A stretch of DNA of 48,066 nucleotides from Citromicrobium sp. GTDB lineage: Bacteria; Pseudomonadota; Alphaproteobacteria; Sphingomonadales; Sphingomonadaceae. The position numbers and the translations under genes are program-made. Shown here one piece after another: positions 1 to 8,233 of the stretch (its first letter is position 1; each line of letters begins with the position of its first letter). The DNA lies in NCBI GenBank assembly GCA_003248395.1, contig QFNA01000043.1, positions 1-48,066 on the forward strand. The letters run 5' to 3'. The notes under the pieces are model-generated. The model ran no database searches. It saw only the letters and a list, made by a program, of their open reading frames with translations, and was not told the origin of the DNA.

Positions 1-129
1 CGCATCGCACACGCCGCCCAGCCAGCGCATGACGGCGGGCGTGTTGGTGCCTTCCCAGAAGTGCGGCCAATCCTCGTCGCGCCAGTCGCGCAGGATCAGC
101 CGTTCGGTCTCGTGGCGGAACTCAGCCAT
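1..129 (-). CDS. GNAT-family N-acetyltransferase, N-terminal fragment
   Basis: Only the first 43 codons lie in the window; the gene runs off the left edge. The visible protein starts MAEFRHETERLILRDW and continues with DEDWPHFWEG and TPAVMRWLGG. A pattern of 'ETERLILRxW..ED' followed by a helix is the typical opening of RimJ/RimL-type GNAT acetyltransferases, which transfer an acetyl group from acetyl-CoA to protein N-termini or small amines. The acetyl-CoA-binding motif lies outside the window, so substrate cannot be guessed. The start codon (complement of 127-129) overlaps the hemB stop codon (complement of 122-124), which suggests translational coupling downstream of hemB. Family assignment is moderately sure; specific function is unknown. 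Confidence 0.7.
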   Translation of the reverse strand, partial: MAEFRHETERLILRDWRDEDWPHFWEGTNTPAVMRWLGGVCDA

Positions 130-988
130 TGAGGATCTGCGCTGCCAGCGGCGCGTGATAGGTCAGCACGCCGCTGCACCCCGCGCGCTTGAAGGCGATC
201 AGCTTTTCCATCAGCAGCGCTTCGCGGTCGGCCACGCCCGCCGCCGCGCCCGCTTCGATCAGCGCATATTCGCCGCTCACCTGATAGGCAAACACCGGCA
301 CGCCGAATTCCTGTTTCGCGCGCCAGATTACGTCGAGATAGGCAAGGCCCGGCTTGACCATCACGCTGTCCGCCCCCTCGGCGATGTCCATGGCAATCTC
401 GCGCAGGGCCTCGTCGCCATTGGCGGGGTCCATCTGATAGCTCTTCTTGTCGCCCTTCAGCAGACCGCCTGATCCCACCGCATCGCGGAACGGGCCGTAG
501 AACGCGCTGGCGAATTTGGCGGCATAAGCCATGATCTGGACATTGTGGTGCCCGCCGATCTCCAGCGCCATGCGGATCGCCCGGACGCGCCCGTCCATCA
601 TGTCGCTCGGGGCGACGATATCCGCCCCCGCCTCGGCCTGGTTGATCGCCTGATCGACCAGCACCGCAACCGTATCGTCATTGCGGACATAGCCATCACC
701 GTCGATCAGCCCGTCCTGCCCGTGGCTGGTATAGGGGTCGAGCGCGACGTCGGTCAGAATGCCGATGTCGCTGCCGGCGGCATCGCGAATGGCCTTGATC
801 GCGCGGCACATGAGGTTGTCGGGATTGAGTGCTTCGGCACCATCCTCGCTCCGTTTTTCGCTCGGCGTATTCGGGAACAATGCGACGCTCGGGATGCCCA
901 ATTCGAGCGCCTGTTTGACGAGCCGCCGGCTCCATGCGAATGCCCGGCTTCGCCGCAGTCTGGTCAGGGGGTATGAAGCGTTGGTCAT
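122..988 (-). CDS. hemB: Delta-aminolevulinic acid dehydratase with internal deletion
   Basis: Porphobilinogen synthase condenses two 5-aminolevulinate molecules in haem synthesis. From the ATG at 988 the protein has 288 residues. The two active-site lysines are visible: K158 in AAKFASAFYGPFR and K212 in VMVKPGLAYLD. The metal-site segment DVALDPYTSHGQDG lacks the cysteines of zinc enzymes, so it belongs to the Mg-dependent class. Odd feature: the N-terminal RLRRSRAFAWSRRL runs straight into VKQALELGIPSVALF. Compared with the E. coli enzyme as I remember it, about 41 residues are missing between these blocks, including the first barrel strand (DLVLPIFV in E. coli) and the MPGV segment. The junction lies near 913-925 and is in frame. 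An in-frame start exists at 1024, but the ATG at 988 matches the family start better. Identity is sure; whether this version is active is doubtful. Confidence 0.9.
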   Translation of the reverse strand: MTNASYPLTRLRRSRAFAWSRRLVKQALELGIPSVALFPNTPSEKRSEDGAEALNPDNLMCRAIKAIRDAAGSDIGILTDVALDPYTSHGQDGLIDGDGYVRNDDTVAVLVDQAINQAEAGADIVAPSDMMDGRVRAIRMALEIGGHHNVQIMAYAAKFASAFYGPFRDAVGSGGLLKGDKKSYQMDPANGDEALREIAMDIAEGADSVMVKPGLAYLDVIWRAKQEFGVPVFAYQVSGEYALIEAGAAAGVADREALLMEKLIAFKRAGCSGVLTYHAPLAAQILNG

Positions 989-1036
989 GCCGCGCGATGT
1001 GCCGGAAACCCAAGCCTTGCGCAATCGCCGCGCGGC

Positions 1037-2641
1037 TCAGCCAGCGTTCGTCGGTCTATCGAGCTTGTCGATCTCGCGCAGAGGTGCCTCGGCAGCCACT
1101 TCGTCCTCGGTCGGTGCAAGGTCGGCCAGAGCCGCCCCAGCCTCGACCGTCTTCAGACGCGCCAGTGTCGTGCGGAACTGCGCCAGATCAGCCCCCGACA
1201 GCTGAGCCCGCGTTACGAACTTCACCGAGGCAGGATTTACCGCGCGACCACCGCGATACATCTCATAATGGAGGTGCGGTCCGGTCGATAGACCGGTCGA
1301 GCCGACATAGCCGATGACCTGTCCGCGCCGCACGCTTTGCCCGCGATTCACTGCGATCCGGCTCATGTGGCAGTAGCGTGTGTCGATGCCCCCGCCGTGC
1401 CGCATCCGGACGGCATTGCCACATCCGCCCATCCGTCCCGCGCCGATGATCGTGCCATCGGTCACGGCAACAATGGGTGTGCCATGGCTCGCCTTGAAAT
1501 CCATCCCCGCGTGCATCCTGCGATAGCCCAGGATCGGATGGCGACGCATGCCATAGTTGGAACTGATGCGGCCCGGCACGGGTGCGACGAGACCGCTGCG
1601 CTGTTCGCCCACGCCCGAAGCTTCGTAGAACCGTCCTTCCTTGCCCCAGCGCATCAGCTGGATCGGTTTGCCCGCGACACGATCGATCCCGGCAAAGAGC
1701 AGCTGACCCGCCTGCCGTTCGCCTGTCGCCGCGCGTCGATGCGAGACGATGATGTCAAAGGCGTCGCCCGCGCGGATATCCCGGTCGAGATCGACTTGCT
1801 GGCTCAAGGTCTTGAGAAAGGCCTGGACTGCGCTTGCCGGAGCGCCAGCAGCACGTGCCGAGCGATAGAGGCTGTCGCCAACGGTTCCGCGAATCCGTAG
1901 TGGCGTGTCGTCGACCCGGATCGTCTTGCGCGAAAGCGTCAGGGGAGAATTCGCATCGAGGCGGGACGCGGTCAATTCGAGGTCGAACCGGGCGCGCAAG
2001 CTCAGTTCGTCGAGGCTGCGCGCCGCTTGCGGTGCAGGGCGGCGGCCGAGCGTGATGTCGACCCGCGTCCCCGGCTCAAGGTCCGACAACGGGATTGCTC
2101 CGCCCACCAGTTTCGCAATCTGCAAGGCATCGGTGCGTCCGACGCCCGCGCGCAAGAGTGCTCTGTCGAAGCTGTCCCCCTGCGCCAATGTCGCCACCAG
2201 TCGTACCATCGGTCGTTCCGGCGCCTGGGCGAGCGGCCGCACGAAATCGGTCGCTCCCATACGGCGGCCTGTGTCGCCGCCCAGAGCAAGCGGAAGCACC
2301 GACTGGCTGCGATACTCGGATTGCACCTCGTCCCCTGTGGGCAACGGCGAAGCGGCCTCGAGTGGCGCGAAATCCGGCCACATCGCGAGCGCCGCCACGG
2401 TCAGCCCGATCATCGTGCCCAACCCACCGAACCACCGCGCAGAACCGATGTCCGCACCGAGATCGGTTGCAAGCTCGAACCGCCGAAATCGCTTCACAAG
2501 CCGGCCTTGGATTGACGAGAGCCCTGAAGAGTCGTCGGACGACACCATCTGGCCGAACGCGAGCGCGGCAGCGGGTCGCCCGCGACCGCTCGCAACCGCG
2601 TAGCCCGATAGCTCGTCCTGATCCTCGCGGGATTGATACAA
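1037..2641 (-). CDS. M23-family murein endopeptidase, membrane-anchored
   Basis: A 534-residue peptidoglycan endopeptidase of the LytM/MepM type, expected to cut peptide cross-links in the periplasm. It has a cytoplasmic N-terminus, one membrane segment near residues 70-88 (GGLGTMIGLTVAALAMW), a periplasmic linker with a region resembling OapA/LysM-like domains (about 140-300), and a C-terminal M23 domain at about 350-470. The zinc motifs are complete: H377 and D381 in HAGMD, and H456-L-H458 in PHLHYE. The start is a TTG at 2641 preceded by a GGAGGGG-type ribosome site; no ATG fits better. It lies upstream of hemB on the same strand with a 48-nt gap and divergent from the helicase gene. Whether it is active or a LytM-like activator cannot be told for certain, but the metal ligands are all present. 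Confidence 0.9.
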   Translation of the reverse strand: MYQSREDQDELSGYAVASGRGRPAAALAFGQMVSSDDSSGLSSIQGRLVKRFRRFELATDLGADIGSARWFGGLGTMIGLTVAALAMWPDFAPLEAASPLPTGDEVQSEYRSQSVLPLALGGDTGRRMGATDFVRPLAQAPERPMVRLVATLAQGDSFDRALLRAGVGRTDALQIAKLVGGAIPLSDLEPGTRVDITLGRRPAPQAARSLDELSLRARFDLELTASRLDANSPLTLSRKTIRVDDTPLRIRGTVGDSLYRSARAAGAPASAVQAFLKTLSQQVDLDRDIRAGDAFDIIVSHRRAATGERQAGQLLFAGIDRVAGKPIQLMRWGKEGRFYEASGVGEQRSGLVAPVPGRISSNYGMRRHPILGYRRMHAGMDFKASHGTPIVAVTDGTIIGAGRMGGCGNAVRMRHGGGIDTRYCHMSRIAVNRGQSVRRGQVIGYVGSTGLSTGPHLHYEMYRGGRAVNPASVKFVTRAQLSGADLAQFRTTLARLKTVEAGAALADLAPTEDEVAAEAPLREIDKLDRPTNAG

Positions 2642-2805
2642 CTGGCCTTACCCCTCCGCATCGGCGGCGTGTTCCGACGCGACTCTTGGGGAAACAAAGT
2701 AAAGACTGAATTAACCTGCGCCAGAATGAGTCCTGAGCGCGCCGAGTTGAGAGCAATTGATCGGCACAGGTTGCGACTTGGACGGGTCGCTGCCACTTAT
2801 GCGGC

Positions 2806-5316
2806 GTGAATGACGCCAAGATCAAGGCGGTCCTCGGGCCGACCAATACCGGCAAGACCCACCTCGCGATCGAGCGCATGAGCGCCCATTCGAGCGGCTG
2901 CATGGGATTTCCGCTGCGGCTGCTCGCGCGCGAAGTCTACGATCGCATCTGCGCGATCAAGGGAGAGAAGAACGTCGCGCTCATCACCGGCGAACAGCGG
3001 ATCGAACCTTTGGATGCGAAGTATCTCTGCTGCACGGTCGAGGCGATGCCGCGCGACGGCGGCAACCGCGCCTTCGTCGCGCTCGATGAAGCACAACTAT
3101 CGGCTGATAGCGAGCGTGGCCATGTTTTCACCGATCGGCTTCTCAATACCCGTGGACGCGAGGAAACCATGCTCCTCGGCGCCGCCACGCTCGAGCCCCT
3201 GATCCGTTCGCTCGTTCCGGAGGCGGAGGTCTCTGACCGGCCGCGCTTTTCGACGCTGACTCACATCGGCCCACGCAAGCTGTCGCGCCTGCCGCCGCGC
3301 AGCGCCATCGTCGCGTTCAGTTCGGAGGCGGTATATGCAGTCGCAGAAATGCTCCGCCGTTTTCGCGGCGGCGCTGCCGTTGTCATGGGCGCGCTATCAC
3401 CCGAAACGCGAAATCGCCAAGTCGAACTCTTCCAGAACGGGGACGTCGATTACATCGTTGCGACCGATGCAATTGGCATGGGCCTCAACCTCGATGTCAA
3501 CCACGTAGCGTTCGCCGGGCTGACCAAGTTCGACGGCGTTCGCATGCGGCGCCTTTTCCCATCAGAAATGGCGCAGATCGCCGGGCGGGCCGGACGGCAT
3601 CAACGCGATGGCACATTCGGTACGCTCGCGGGCGTGGGCGGAAAGGCCGGGCCGTCGCCGGAATTTACCGAAGAAGAAATCTACGCAATCGAAGGGCATC
3701 GCTTCGCGCCCATCACCAAGCTTTTCTGGCGCGATCCCGAACCCCGTTTCGACAGCGTCGACAGGCTGATTGCAGATCTCGAAACGCCGCCGACCCACGA
3801 TGCCTTGCGGCTCGCTCCGGAAACCATCGACCTCGCCACGCTCAAGCGGCTTGCCGATGATCGCGTCGCTGCCAATGTCACCTCGCCCGGCATGGTCCGG
3901 CGTTTCTGGGAAGCGTGCTCGCTACCCGATTTCCGCCAGCGCGGACCTGATGTCCATGCCCGATTCGTCGCGCGCCTGTGGCAGGATCTCTCTCAAGGCT
4001 ATATCGGGGCGGATTATGTCGCGGCGCGTATTTCCGAACTCGACAACACCAGCGGCGATATCGACACGCTGCAAGGTCGCATCGCCGCGATCCGCAGCTG
4101 GGCCTATATCTGCCAGCGCCCCGACTGGGTGCTAGCGCGCGACGAAATGGCGGCGCGTGCACGCGGCGTGGAAGCAAAGCTGTCGGACGCGTTGCATGCG
4201 CGCCTGACCGAGAGATTTGTCAACCGGAGGACTGCAATCTTGATGAAATCGCTGGGCCAGGACGCAGGCTTGCTCCCGATCGAACTGGGCGAGGACAATA
4301 TTCTGCGCGTCGAGGACGAGCCGTTGGGTCATGTCGAGGGCTTTCGCTTCGTGGTCGATCAGGCGGCAAACCATGCCGATCGCAAGATGCTGCTCGCCGC
4401 CGCCGAAAAGGCGTTGTCGGGCATCCTCGGCAAACGCGCCGATGCGCTCGTCGATGCCGGTCTTGCCGAGCTCTCCATCTCGCGTGGCGCCGTGGTCTGG
4501 CAAAGCAGTCCGATCGCCAAGCTCGAAAGTCGCGATGGGAATGTTTCGCCCGCGATTATCCCCTCGCGCGAGGTGAACGCACTCCCGGCCCAATCGCGCG
4601 ACCGATTGATGGCTGCGCTGGAGAAATGGCTAGATGCCTCGCTGGAGCCGCTCGAACCGCTTCGCCGGATGCAGATCGCTGCCACCAATCCCGATGCTGG
4701 CTCGCAGGCGCGTGCCTTGCTTCTAAACCTTGTCGCCGGGCATGGCCATGTCACGCGCGACAAGGCGGGGATCGAGCATTTGCCCAAGGTCATGCGCCCA
4801 TTCCTTCGCAAGATCGGCGTTACATTCGGTGCGCTCGATATCTTTTCGCCGCTCCTGCTCAAGCCCGCACCACGACGTATTCTCAATGAGCTCGGCATCG
4901 ACCGACGCCCTCTCCAGCCCGAAATGCTGCCAGTCATTGCCGACACCAAGAAGTTGCCATCGGGATACCGCCATGCGGGTTCGCAGGCCATTCGCATCGA
5001 TCTGGCGGAAAAGATCTTCCGCGCGGCACACGAGGCGCGCACCAAATCCGAACTGCGCCGGCAGTTCGTGCTGGATCTGGCGCTGCCAATTTCGATCGGG
5101 CTGGAAGAGCGTAATGCCGAACGGCTGCTCGGACAGGCTGGCTTTCGCCTTCAGCGCGCAAAGCCGCTCACCGAGGGCGCCTATGGTCCGCCCCGGCCGG
5201 ATTTGTGGGAATGGCGCCCGTCGCGCCGCAAGCAGCCGCGACCGCATCATGGCCGTGTCGACACGCCGCGCGAAGGGAGTGCGTTTGCCGGCCTGGCCGA
5301 ATTGATGAAGGGCTAG
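2806..5316 (+). CDS. SUV3-like DEAD/DEAH-type RNA helicase
   Basis: An 836-residue superfamily 2 helicase resembling mitochondrial SUV3, which unwinds RNA for degradation; bacterial substrates are poorly known. The helicase core is clear: Walker A GPTNTGKTH (11-19), motif II DEAQ (94-97), SAT-like motif GAAT (125-128), and motif VI QIAGRAGR (257-264). The long C-terminal half carries conserved lineage-specific helices and ends in a basic tail (RRKQPRPHHGR). The start is GTG at 2806, immediately before the first conserved residues. Its stop is followed after one base by the S4-domain gene, so the two form an operon and may act on the same RNA. No truncation is apparent. Confidence 0.88.
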   Translation: MNDAKIKAVLGPTNTGKTHLAIERMSAHSSGCMGFPLRLLAREVYDRICAIKGEKNVALITGEQRIEPLDAKYLCCTVEAMPRDGGNRAFVALDEAQLSADSERGHVFTDRLLNTRGREETMLLGAATLEPLIRSLVPEAEVSDRPRFSTLTHIGPRKLSRLPPRSAIVAFSSEAVYAVAEMLRRFRGGAAVVMGALSPETRNRQVELFQNGDVDYIVATDAIGMGLNLDVNHVAFAGLTKFDGVRMRRLFPSEMAQIAGRAGRHQRDGTFGTLAGVGGKAGPSPEFTEEEIYAIEGHRFAPITKLFWRDPEPRFDSVDRLIADLETPPTHDALRLAPETIDLATLKRLADDRVAANVTSPGMVRRFWEACSLPDFRQRGPDVHARFVARLWQDLSQGYIGADYVAARISELDNTSGDIDTLQGRIAAIRSWAYICQRPDWVLARDEMAARARGVEAKLSDALHARLTERFVNRRTAILMKSLGQDAGLLPIELGEDNILRVEDEPLGHVEGFRFVVDQAANHADRKMLLAAAEKALSGILGKRADALVDAGLAELSISRGAVVWQSSPIAKLESRDGNVSPAIIPSREVNALPAQSRDRLMAALEKWLDASLEPLEPLRRMQIAATNPDAGSQARALLLNLVAGHGHVTRDKAGIEHLPKVMRPFLRKIGVTFGALDIFSPLLLKPAPRRILNELGIDRRPLQPEMLPVIADTKKLPSGYRHAGSQAIRIDLAEKIFRAAHEARTKSELRRQFVLDLALPISIGLEERNAERLLGQAGFRLQRAKPLTEGAYGPPRPDLWEWRPSRRKQPRPHHGRVDTPREGSAFAGLAELMKG

Positions 5317-5317
5317 C

Positions 5318-5596
5318 ATGCGCATAGATCGCCTGCTCTGCCATCTGCGTTTCGTCCGGACCCGCAGCGCAGCGCACCGATTGATCGAAAGAGGCCATGT
5401 GCGCCGTAATGGCGAACGCGTCGTCCGATCGAGCCGCAACATCGTCGAAGGCGACGTGCTGACGCTGCCCATCGGCAATCGTGTCCGCCTTGTGGAAGTG
5501 ATCGCCATTCCCGCACGGCGCGGCCCACCGCGCGAAGCCGAGGCATGCTATCGCGCGCTTGACCCCGATGGCCAATCCGACATAGCAGCGCCCTGA
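5318..5596 (+). CDS. S4-domain RNA-binding protein (Hsp15-like)
   Basis: A 92-residue basic protein with an N-terminal S4 domain (MRIDRLLCHLRFVRTRSAA, then HRLIERGHVRRNGERV). It resembles Hsp15, which in E. coli binds 50S subunits carrying stalled nascent chains. The S4 fold spans about residues 1-60; the tail is short compared with E. coli Hsp15. It starts one base after the SUV3-like helicase stop, so the pair is co-transcribed and probably linked to ribosome or RNA surveillance (inference). fdxA follows 28 nt downstream. Domain assignment is firm; the precise role is inferred. Confidence 0.85.
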   Translation: MRIDRLLCHLRFVRTRSAAHRLIERGHVRRNGERVVRSSRNIVEGDVLTLPIGNRVRLVEVIAIPARRGPPREAEACYRALDPDGQSDIAAP

Positions 5597-5624
5597 CACC
5601 ACTGAAGTACGGAACACACGCTCC

Positions 5625-5963
5625 ATGACCTATGTCGTCACCGACGCCTGCATCAAATGCAAATACACCGACTGCGTCGAAGTTTGTCCGGTCGATTGCT
5701 TTTACGAAGGCGAAAACATGCTGGTCATCAACCCCAGCGAATGCATCGATTGCGGCGTGTGCGAACCCGAATGTCCTGCCGAAGCGATCTTGCCGGATAC
5801 GGAGGACAATCTGGAGAAGTGGCTGGAGCTCAACACGAAATTTTCAGCGGAATGGCCGAATATCACCGGTCAGAAGGAGCCGCCCGAAGATGCCGACGAG
5901 CATAAGGGCGAGGAAGACAAGTTCGAGAAGTATTTCTCGCCCGAGCCTGGCGAAGGCGACTGA
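5625..5963 (+). CDS. fdxA: Ferredoxin FdxA, 7Fe type
   Basis: A 112-residue low-potential electron carrier. The N-terminal half has the cysteine pattern of seven-iron ferredoxins: CIKCKYTDCVEVCPVDC (C9, C12, C17, C21, C25) and C40-x2-C43-x2-C46-x3-C50, consistent with one [3Fe-4S] and one [4Fe-4S] cluster. The C-terminal tail is acidic (PPEDADEHKGEEDKFEKYF), as in alphaproteobacterial FdxA. It is placed between the S4 gene and carD on the same strand, an order common in alphaproteobacteria. A separate promoter-like element follows before carD, so it probably ends the helicase operon. Confidence 0.95.
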   Translation: MTYVVTDACIKCKYTDCVEVCPVDCFYEGENMLVINPSECIDCGVCEPECPAEAILPDTEDNLEKWLELNTKFSAEWPNITGQKEPPEDADEHKGEEDKFEKYFSPEPGEGD

Positions 5964-6018
5964 GCCGATTCGCAAGCGTCATCGCGTTTGACACCTTAGA
6001 TTGGCGCCTTTTCTGCCG

Positions 6019-6051
6019 ACTCGCAATTTTGTTGCGAGTGTGCTATATAAT
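6019..6051 (+). promoter_or_regulatory. Putative carD promoter with palindrome
   Basis: In the 247-nt gap between fdxA and carD there is a consensus -10 hexamer TATAAT at 6046-6051. Directly upstream is a perfect 8-bp inverted repeat, ACTCGCAA (6019-6026) and TTGCGAGT (6032-6039), with a 5-nt loop. No good -35 element sits at the normal distance. The palindrome could be an operator at the -35 position. It is not a terminator because no T-tract follows. The rest of the gap (6052-6210) holds only the 5' leader. Confidence 0.4.
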
Positions 6052-6210
6052 GCAACAACTGTGCCGGTTTGCTCCCGGCCAGCTGTATGTATTGAAAGGG
6101 CAGGACCACCCGCAACGTCACATTTCACGCCTTGCCGCGAGCCGCACCTCGGCCCGCGGGGCCAAGTGATTTGACGCTGTTGCTGATCCCCCCGACGAAA
6201 GGATTTTTGC

Positions 6211-6744
6211 ATGGCGAGCCAGGCTGACGCCTTCGATGTTGGTGATTACGTTGTTTACCCCAAGCACGGCGTCGGCCGTGTCATAGAGTTGCAGAGCGAG
6301 GAAATCGCAGGAATGCAGCTCGACCTCTACGTCCTCCGGTTCGAGAAAGAACGGATGACGCTTCGCGTTCCGGTCAACAAGGTCGAATCGATCGGCATGC
6401 GCAAGCTCTCCAGCGATAAGACGCTCAAGGAAGCCATGGATACGCTTAAGGGCAAGCCCAAGGTCAAGCGCACCATGTGGAGCCGCCGCGCGCAGGAATA
6501 CGAGGCCAAGATCAACTCGGGCGAAATCGTGCTGATTGCAGAAGTGACCCGCGACCTTTTCCGCCCGGATGACCAGCCCGAGCAAAGCTATTCCGAGCGG
6601 CAGATATTCGAGGCCGCATCGAGCCGTTTGGCGCGTGAGCTGGCTGCCATGGAAAAGACCGATGAACCGACTGCGCTCGAGAAGATCCTCGATGTCCTGC
6701 GCGAACATGCGCCGCAGTATTACGAGAACACAGAAGAGGCTTAA
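6211..6744 (+). CDS. carD: CarD-family transcriptional regulator
   Basis: A 177-residue CarD-type protein. These bind the RNA polymerase beta subunit and the upstream edge of the transcription bubble to stabilise open complexes at rRNA and other promoters. The N-terminal RNAP-interaction domain is evident (DVGDYVVYPKHGVGRV, then the conserved LRVPVNKVESIGMR), followed by a helical DNA-binding domain from about residue 70 (MWSRRAQEYEAKINSG). The ATG at 6211 has a good ribosome site (AAAGGA, about 8 nt upstream). It has its own promoter-like element upstream and a strong intrinsic terminator downstream, so it is probably monocistronic. Confidence 0.95.
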   Translation: MASQADAFDVGDYVVYPKHGVGRVIELQSEEIAGMQLDLYVLRFEKERMTLRVPVNKVESIGMRKLSSDKTLKEAMDTLKGKPKVKRTMWSRRAQEYEAKINSGEIVLIAEVTRDLFRPDDQPEQSYSERQIFEAASSRLARELAAMEKTDEPTALEKILDVLREHAPQYYENTEEA

Positions 6745-6773
6745 GGTTCTTTCTTTCCGGTTCGAACACCTCG

Positions 6774-6802
6774 AAGGGGCGCCAGATGGCGCCCCTTTTT
6801 TT
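6774..6802 (+). terminator. Rho-independent terminator after carD
   Basis: A perfect GC-rich hairpin GGGGCGCC (6776-6783), loop AGAT, GGCGCCCC (6788-6795), extended by flanking AA/TT, is followed by a run of seven T (6796-6802). This is the best intrinsic terminator in the window and lies 30 nt after the carD stop. Confidence 0.92.
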
Positions 6803-6916
6803 CGTACTCCTAAGGGCTCACGACATGGTTTGTTTGGCGCTTGGGCTTTGGCCGGCCAACCTTCTTCACGTTCCTCCGAACCGCCGTCGCTATGTCATTG
6901 AGGCAACGCAACTGAC

Positions 6917-6945
6917 TTGAACCTTGCGCCATGGTGTATTATTGT
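6917..6945 (+). promoter_or_regulatory. Putative promoter of the DUF2807 gene
   Basis: TTGAAC (6917-6922) and TATTGT (6940-6945) are separated by exactly 17 nt and lie 40 nt upstream of the ATG at 6985. Both hexamers are near the primary sigma consensus. The -10 element is covered by a partial palindrome at 6935-6955 that recurs in the promoter at about 39 kb. Confidence 0.5.
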
Positions 6946-6955
6946 AGCAATACGG
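6935..6955. promoter_or_regulatory. Putative operator TGTATTA-N6-CAATACGG, copy 1
   Basis: The 21-nt element TGTATTA-N6-CAATACGG contains the inverted repeat GTATT-N8-AATAC. The same outer 15 bases with the same spacing recur at 38999-39019, again overlapping a predicted -10 element. A shared transcription factor is inferred; its identity is unknown. Confidence 0.4.
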
Positions 6956-6984
6956 ACTGCGGAATATGATTGGGAAGGAAAATA

Positions 6985-7839
6985 ATGCTGCAACGACTGT
7001 TAGCGGGTCTCGCACCCGTCGCCGCCCTCGCCATGACCGGGCTGGCCGCCGGATGTGGCGGTGTGAATGTCCAGCTTGGCGACGATGGGGTGCCGCTGGC
7101 CGAGCTTGACACAAGCGGTGCTGTGCCGACCGAGCTGGTGCTGGCGGGTCCGGACACCGTGACCATCGTCAACGGGTCCGGCCTCGAGATCGACGTCAGC
7201 GGCGACCAGGCCGCCGTCGATGCCCTGCGCTTCAAGCTGGAAGATGGTTCGCTTGGCATTAGCCGGGACAAGGACAGCAAGGGCGATATCGGCACGGCCA
7301 GCGTGCGCGTCACCATGCCCAGCCTGAGGGCGATGGTTCTTGCAGGGTCGGGCACAGTCAACGCGGAGCAGCTCACCGGAGACGCCGAAGTCACGATTGC
7401 TGGATCGGGGTCTGCCCGTGCGGCGAGTGTGCGCGCGACCAAGCTTGATCTCACGATTGCAGGATCAGGCGATTTCGAAGGCGCGGGCGAGGCCGAAACA
7501 CTCGATCTGACCATTGCCGGCGCAGGTTCGGGCAGGATGCCGGGTCTCAAGGTCGAGAATGCAGACATTTCTGTGGCGGGGTCGGGTGATGCCGAATTCG
7601 GTTCGGACGGCACGGTCGAGGCACGGATCATGGGTTCGGGCAATGTCACAGTAAACGGCAGCGCTGACTGCACCATTACTGCCATGGGATCGGGCACCCT
7701 GCGTTGCAGAGGTGGCACGACGCGTTCGGGCGGGGCTTCCGGTCAGCCGACGCCGCCCGAAGCGCCTGCGGGCCCTCAAGGGCCAAGTGGCCCGACCGCG
7801 CCAGAGCCGCCGGCCCCACCTGAAGGTCCGGCCGCTTAA
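6985..7839 (+). CDS. Exported DUF2807 (head-GIN) beta-solenoid protein
   Basis: A 284-residue envelope protein. The ATG at 6985 has AAGGAA just upstream; a TTG at 6970 is less likely. A signal peptide (RLLAGLAPVAALAMTGLAAG) ends at a cysteine (AAGC), possibly a lipoprotein site although the lipobox is imperfect. Residues about 50-235 are a DUF2807 domain with repeated turns such as VTIAGSGS, LTIAGSGD, LTIAGAGS and SVAGSGD, consistent with a right-handed beta-solenoid. The last 40 residues are proline/glycine-rich and collagen-like (APAGPQGPSGPTAP). DUF2807 proteins are suspected surface or adhesin-like proteins; function is not established. Confidence 0.8.
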   Translation: MLQRLLAGLAPVAALAMTGLAAGCGGVNVQLGDDGVPLAELDTSGAVPTELVLAGPDTVTIVNGSGLEIDVSGDQAAVDALRFKLEDGSLGISRDKDSKGDIGTASVRVTMPSLRAMVLAGSGTVNAEQLTGDAEVTIAGSGSARAASVRATKLDLTIAGSGDFEGAGEAETLDLTIAGAGSGRMPGLKVENADISVAGSGDAEFGSDGTVEARIMGSGNVTVNGSADCTITAMGSGTLRCRGGTTRSGGASGQPTPPEAPAGPQGPSGPTAPEPPAPPEGPAA

Positions 7840-7891
7840 TTCATCGCCAACTCAGGCAAAACCCTCTAGGCGACGCAGAAGGAGAAAATCC

Positions 7892-8224
7892 ATGCGTCGC
7901 CTTTCCCTGATATTGCTCCCCGTGGCCAGCGTGATGCTGCCCGGCTGTCTCGCCAAAACTGCCCTCGATGTGGTGACCGCCCCGGTTAAGGTCGTCAGTC
8001 GCGGCGTGGATCTGGCGACCGAAAGCCAATCCGAAGCCGACGAGAAGCGCGGACGCGAAATTCGGCGTCGCGAGCAGCAACTGGCGCGGCTCGAACGTGA
8101 TTACGACAAACAGCTGGACGACTGCGAGAAGGGCAATCGGCGTGCCTGCGACCAGGCTCGCGACACCTATGCACAGATGCAGCAAATCCTGCCGACCGTT
8201 CCACTCGAACCCGAACGGCGCTGA
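7892..8224 (+). CDS. Small coiled-coil lipoprotein
   Basis: A 110-residue lipoprotein. The ATG at 7892 has an excellent ribosome site (GAAGGAGA). The signal sequence MRRLSLILLPVASVMLPGC ends in the lipobox LPGC, so the mature protein would be acylated at C19. A charged segment (ADEKRGREIRRREQQLARL) predicts a short coiled coil. It has two further cysteines (DDCEKGNRRACDQ) that could form a disulfide. It lies 52 nt after the DUF2807 gene and may be co-transcribed with it. I do not recognise a named family; a periplasmic envelope role is inferred. Confidence 0.75.
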   Translation: MRRLSLILLPVASVMLPGCLAKTALDVVTAPVKVVSRGVDLATESQSEADEKRGREIRRREQQLARLERDYDKQLDDCEKGNRRACDQARDTYAQMQQILPTVPLEPERR

Positions 8225-8233
8225 TCCGTTCGA

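Noticed and set aside
6019..6039. Palindrome upstream of carD as a terminator of fdxA
   Set aside because: No T-tract follows and it abuts a consensus -10 element; an operator is more likely.
6759..6767. GGTTCGAAC resembling a tRNA T-loop
   Set aside because: No acceptor stem, anticodon arm or CCA surrounds it; it sits between carD and its terminator.
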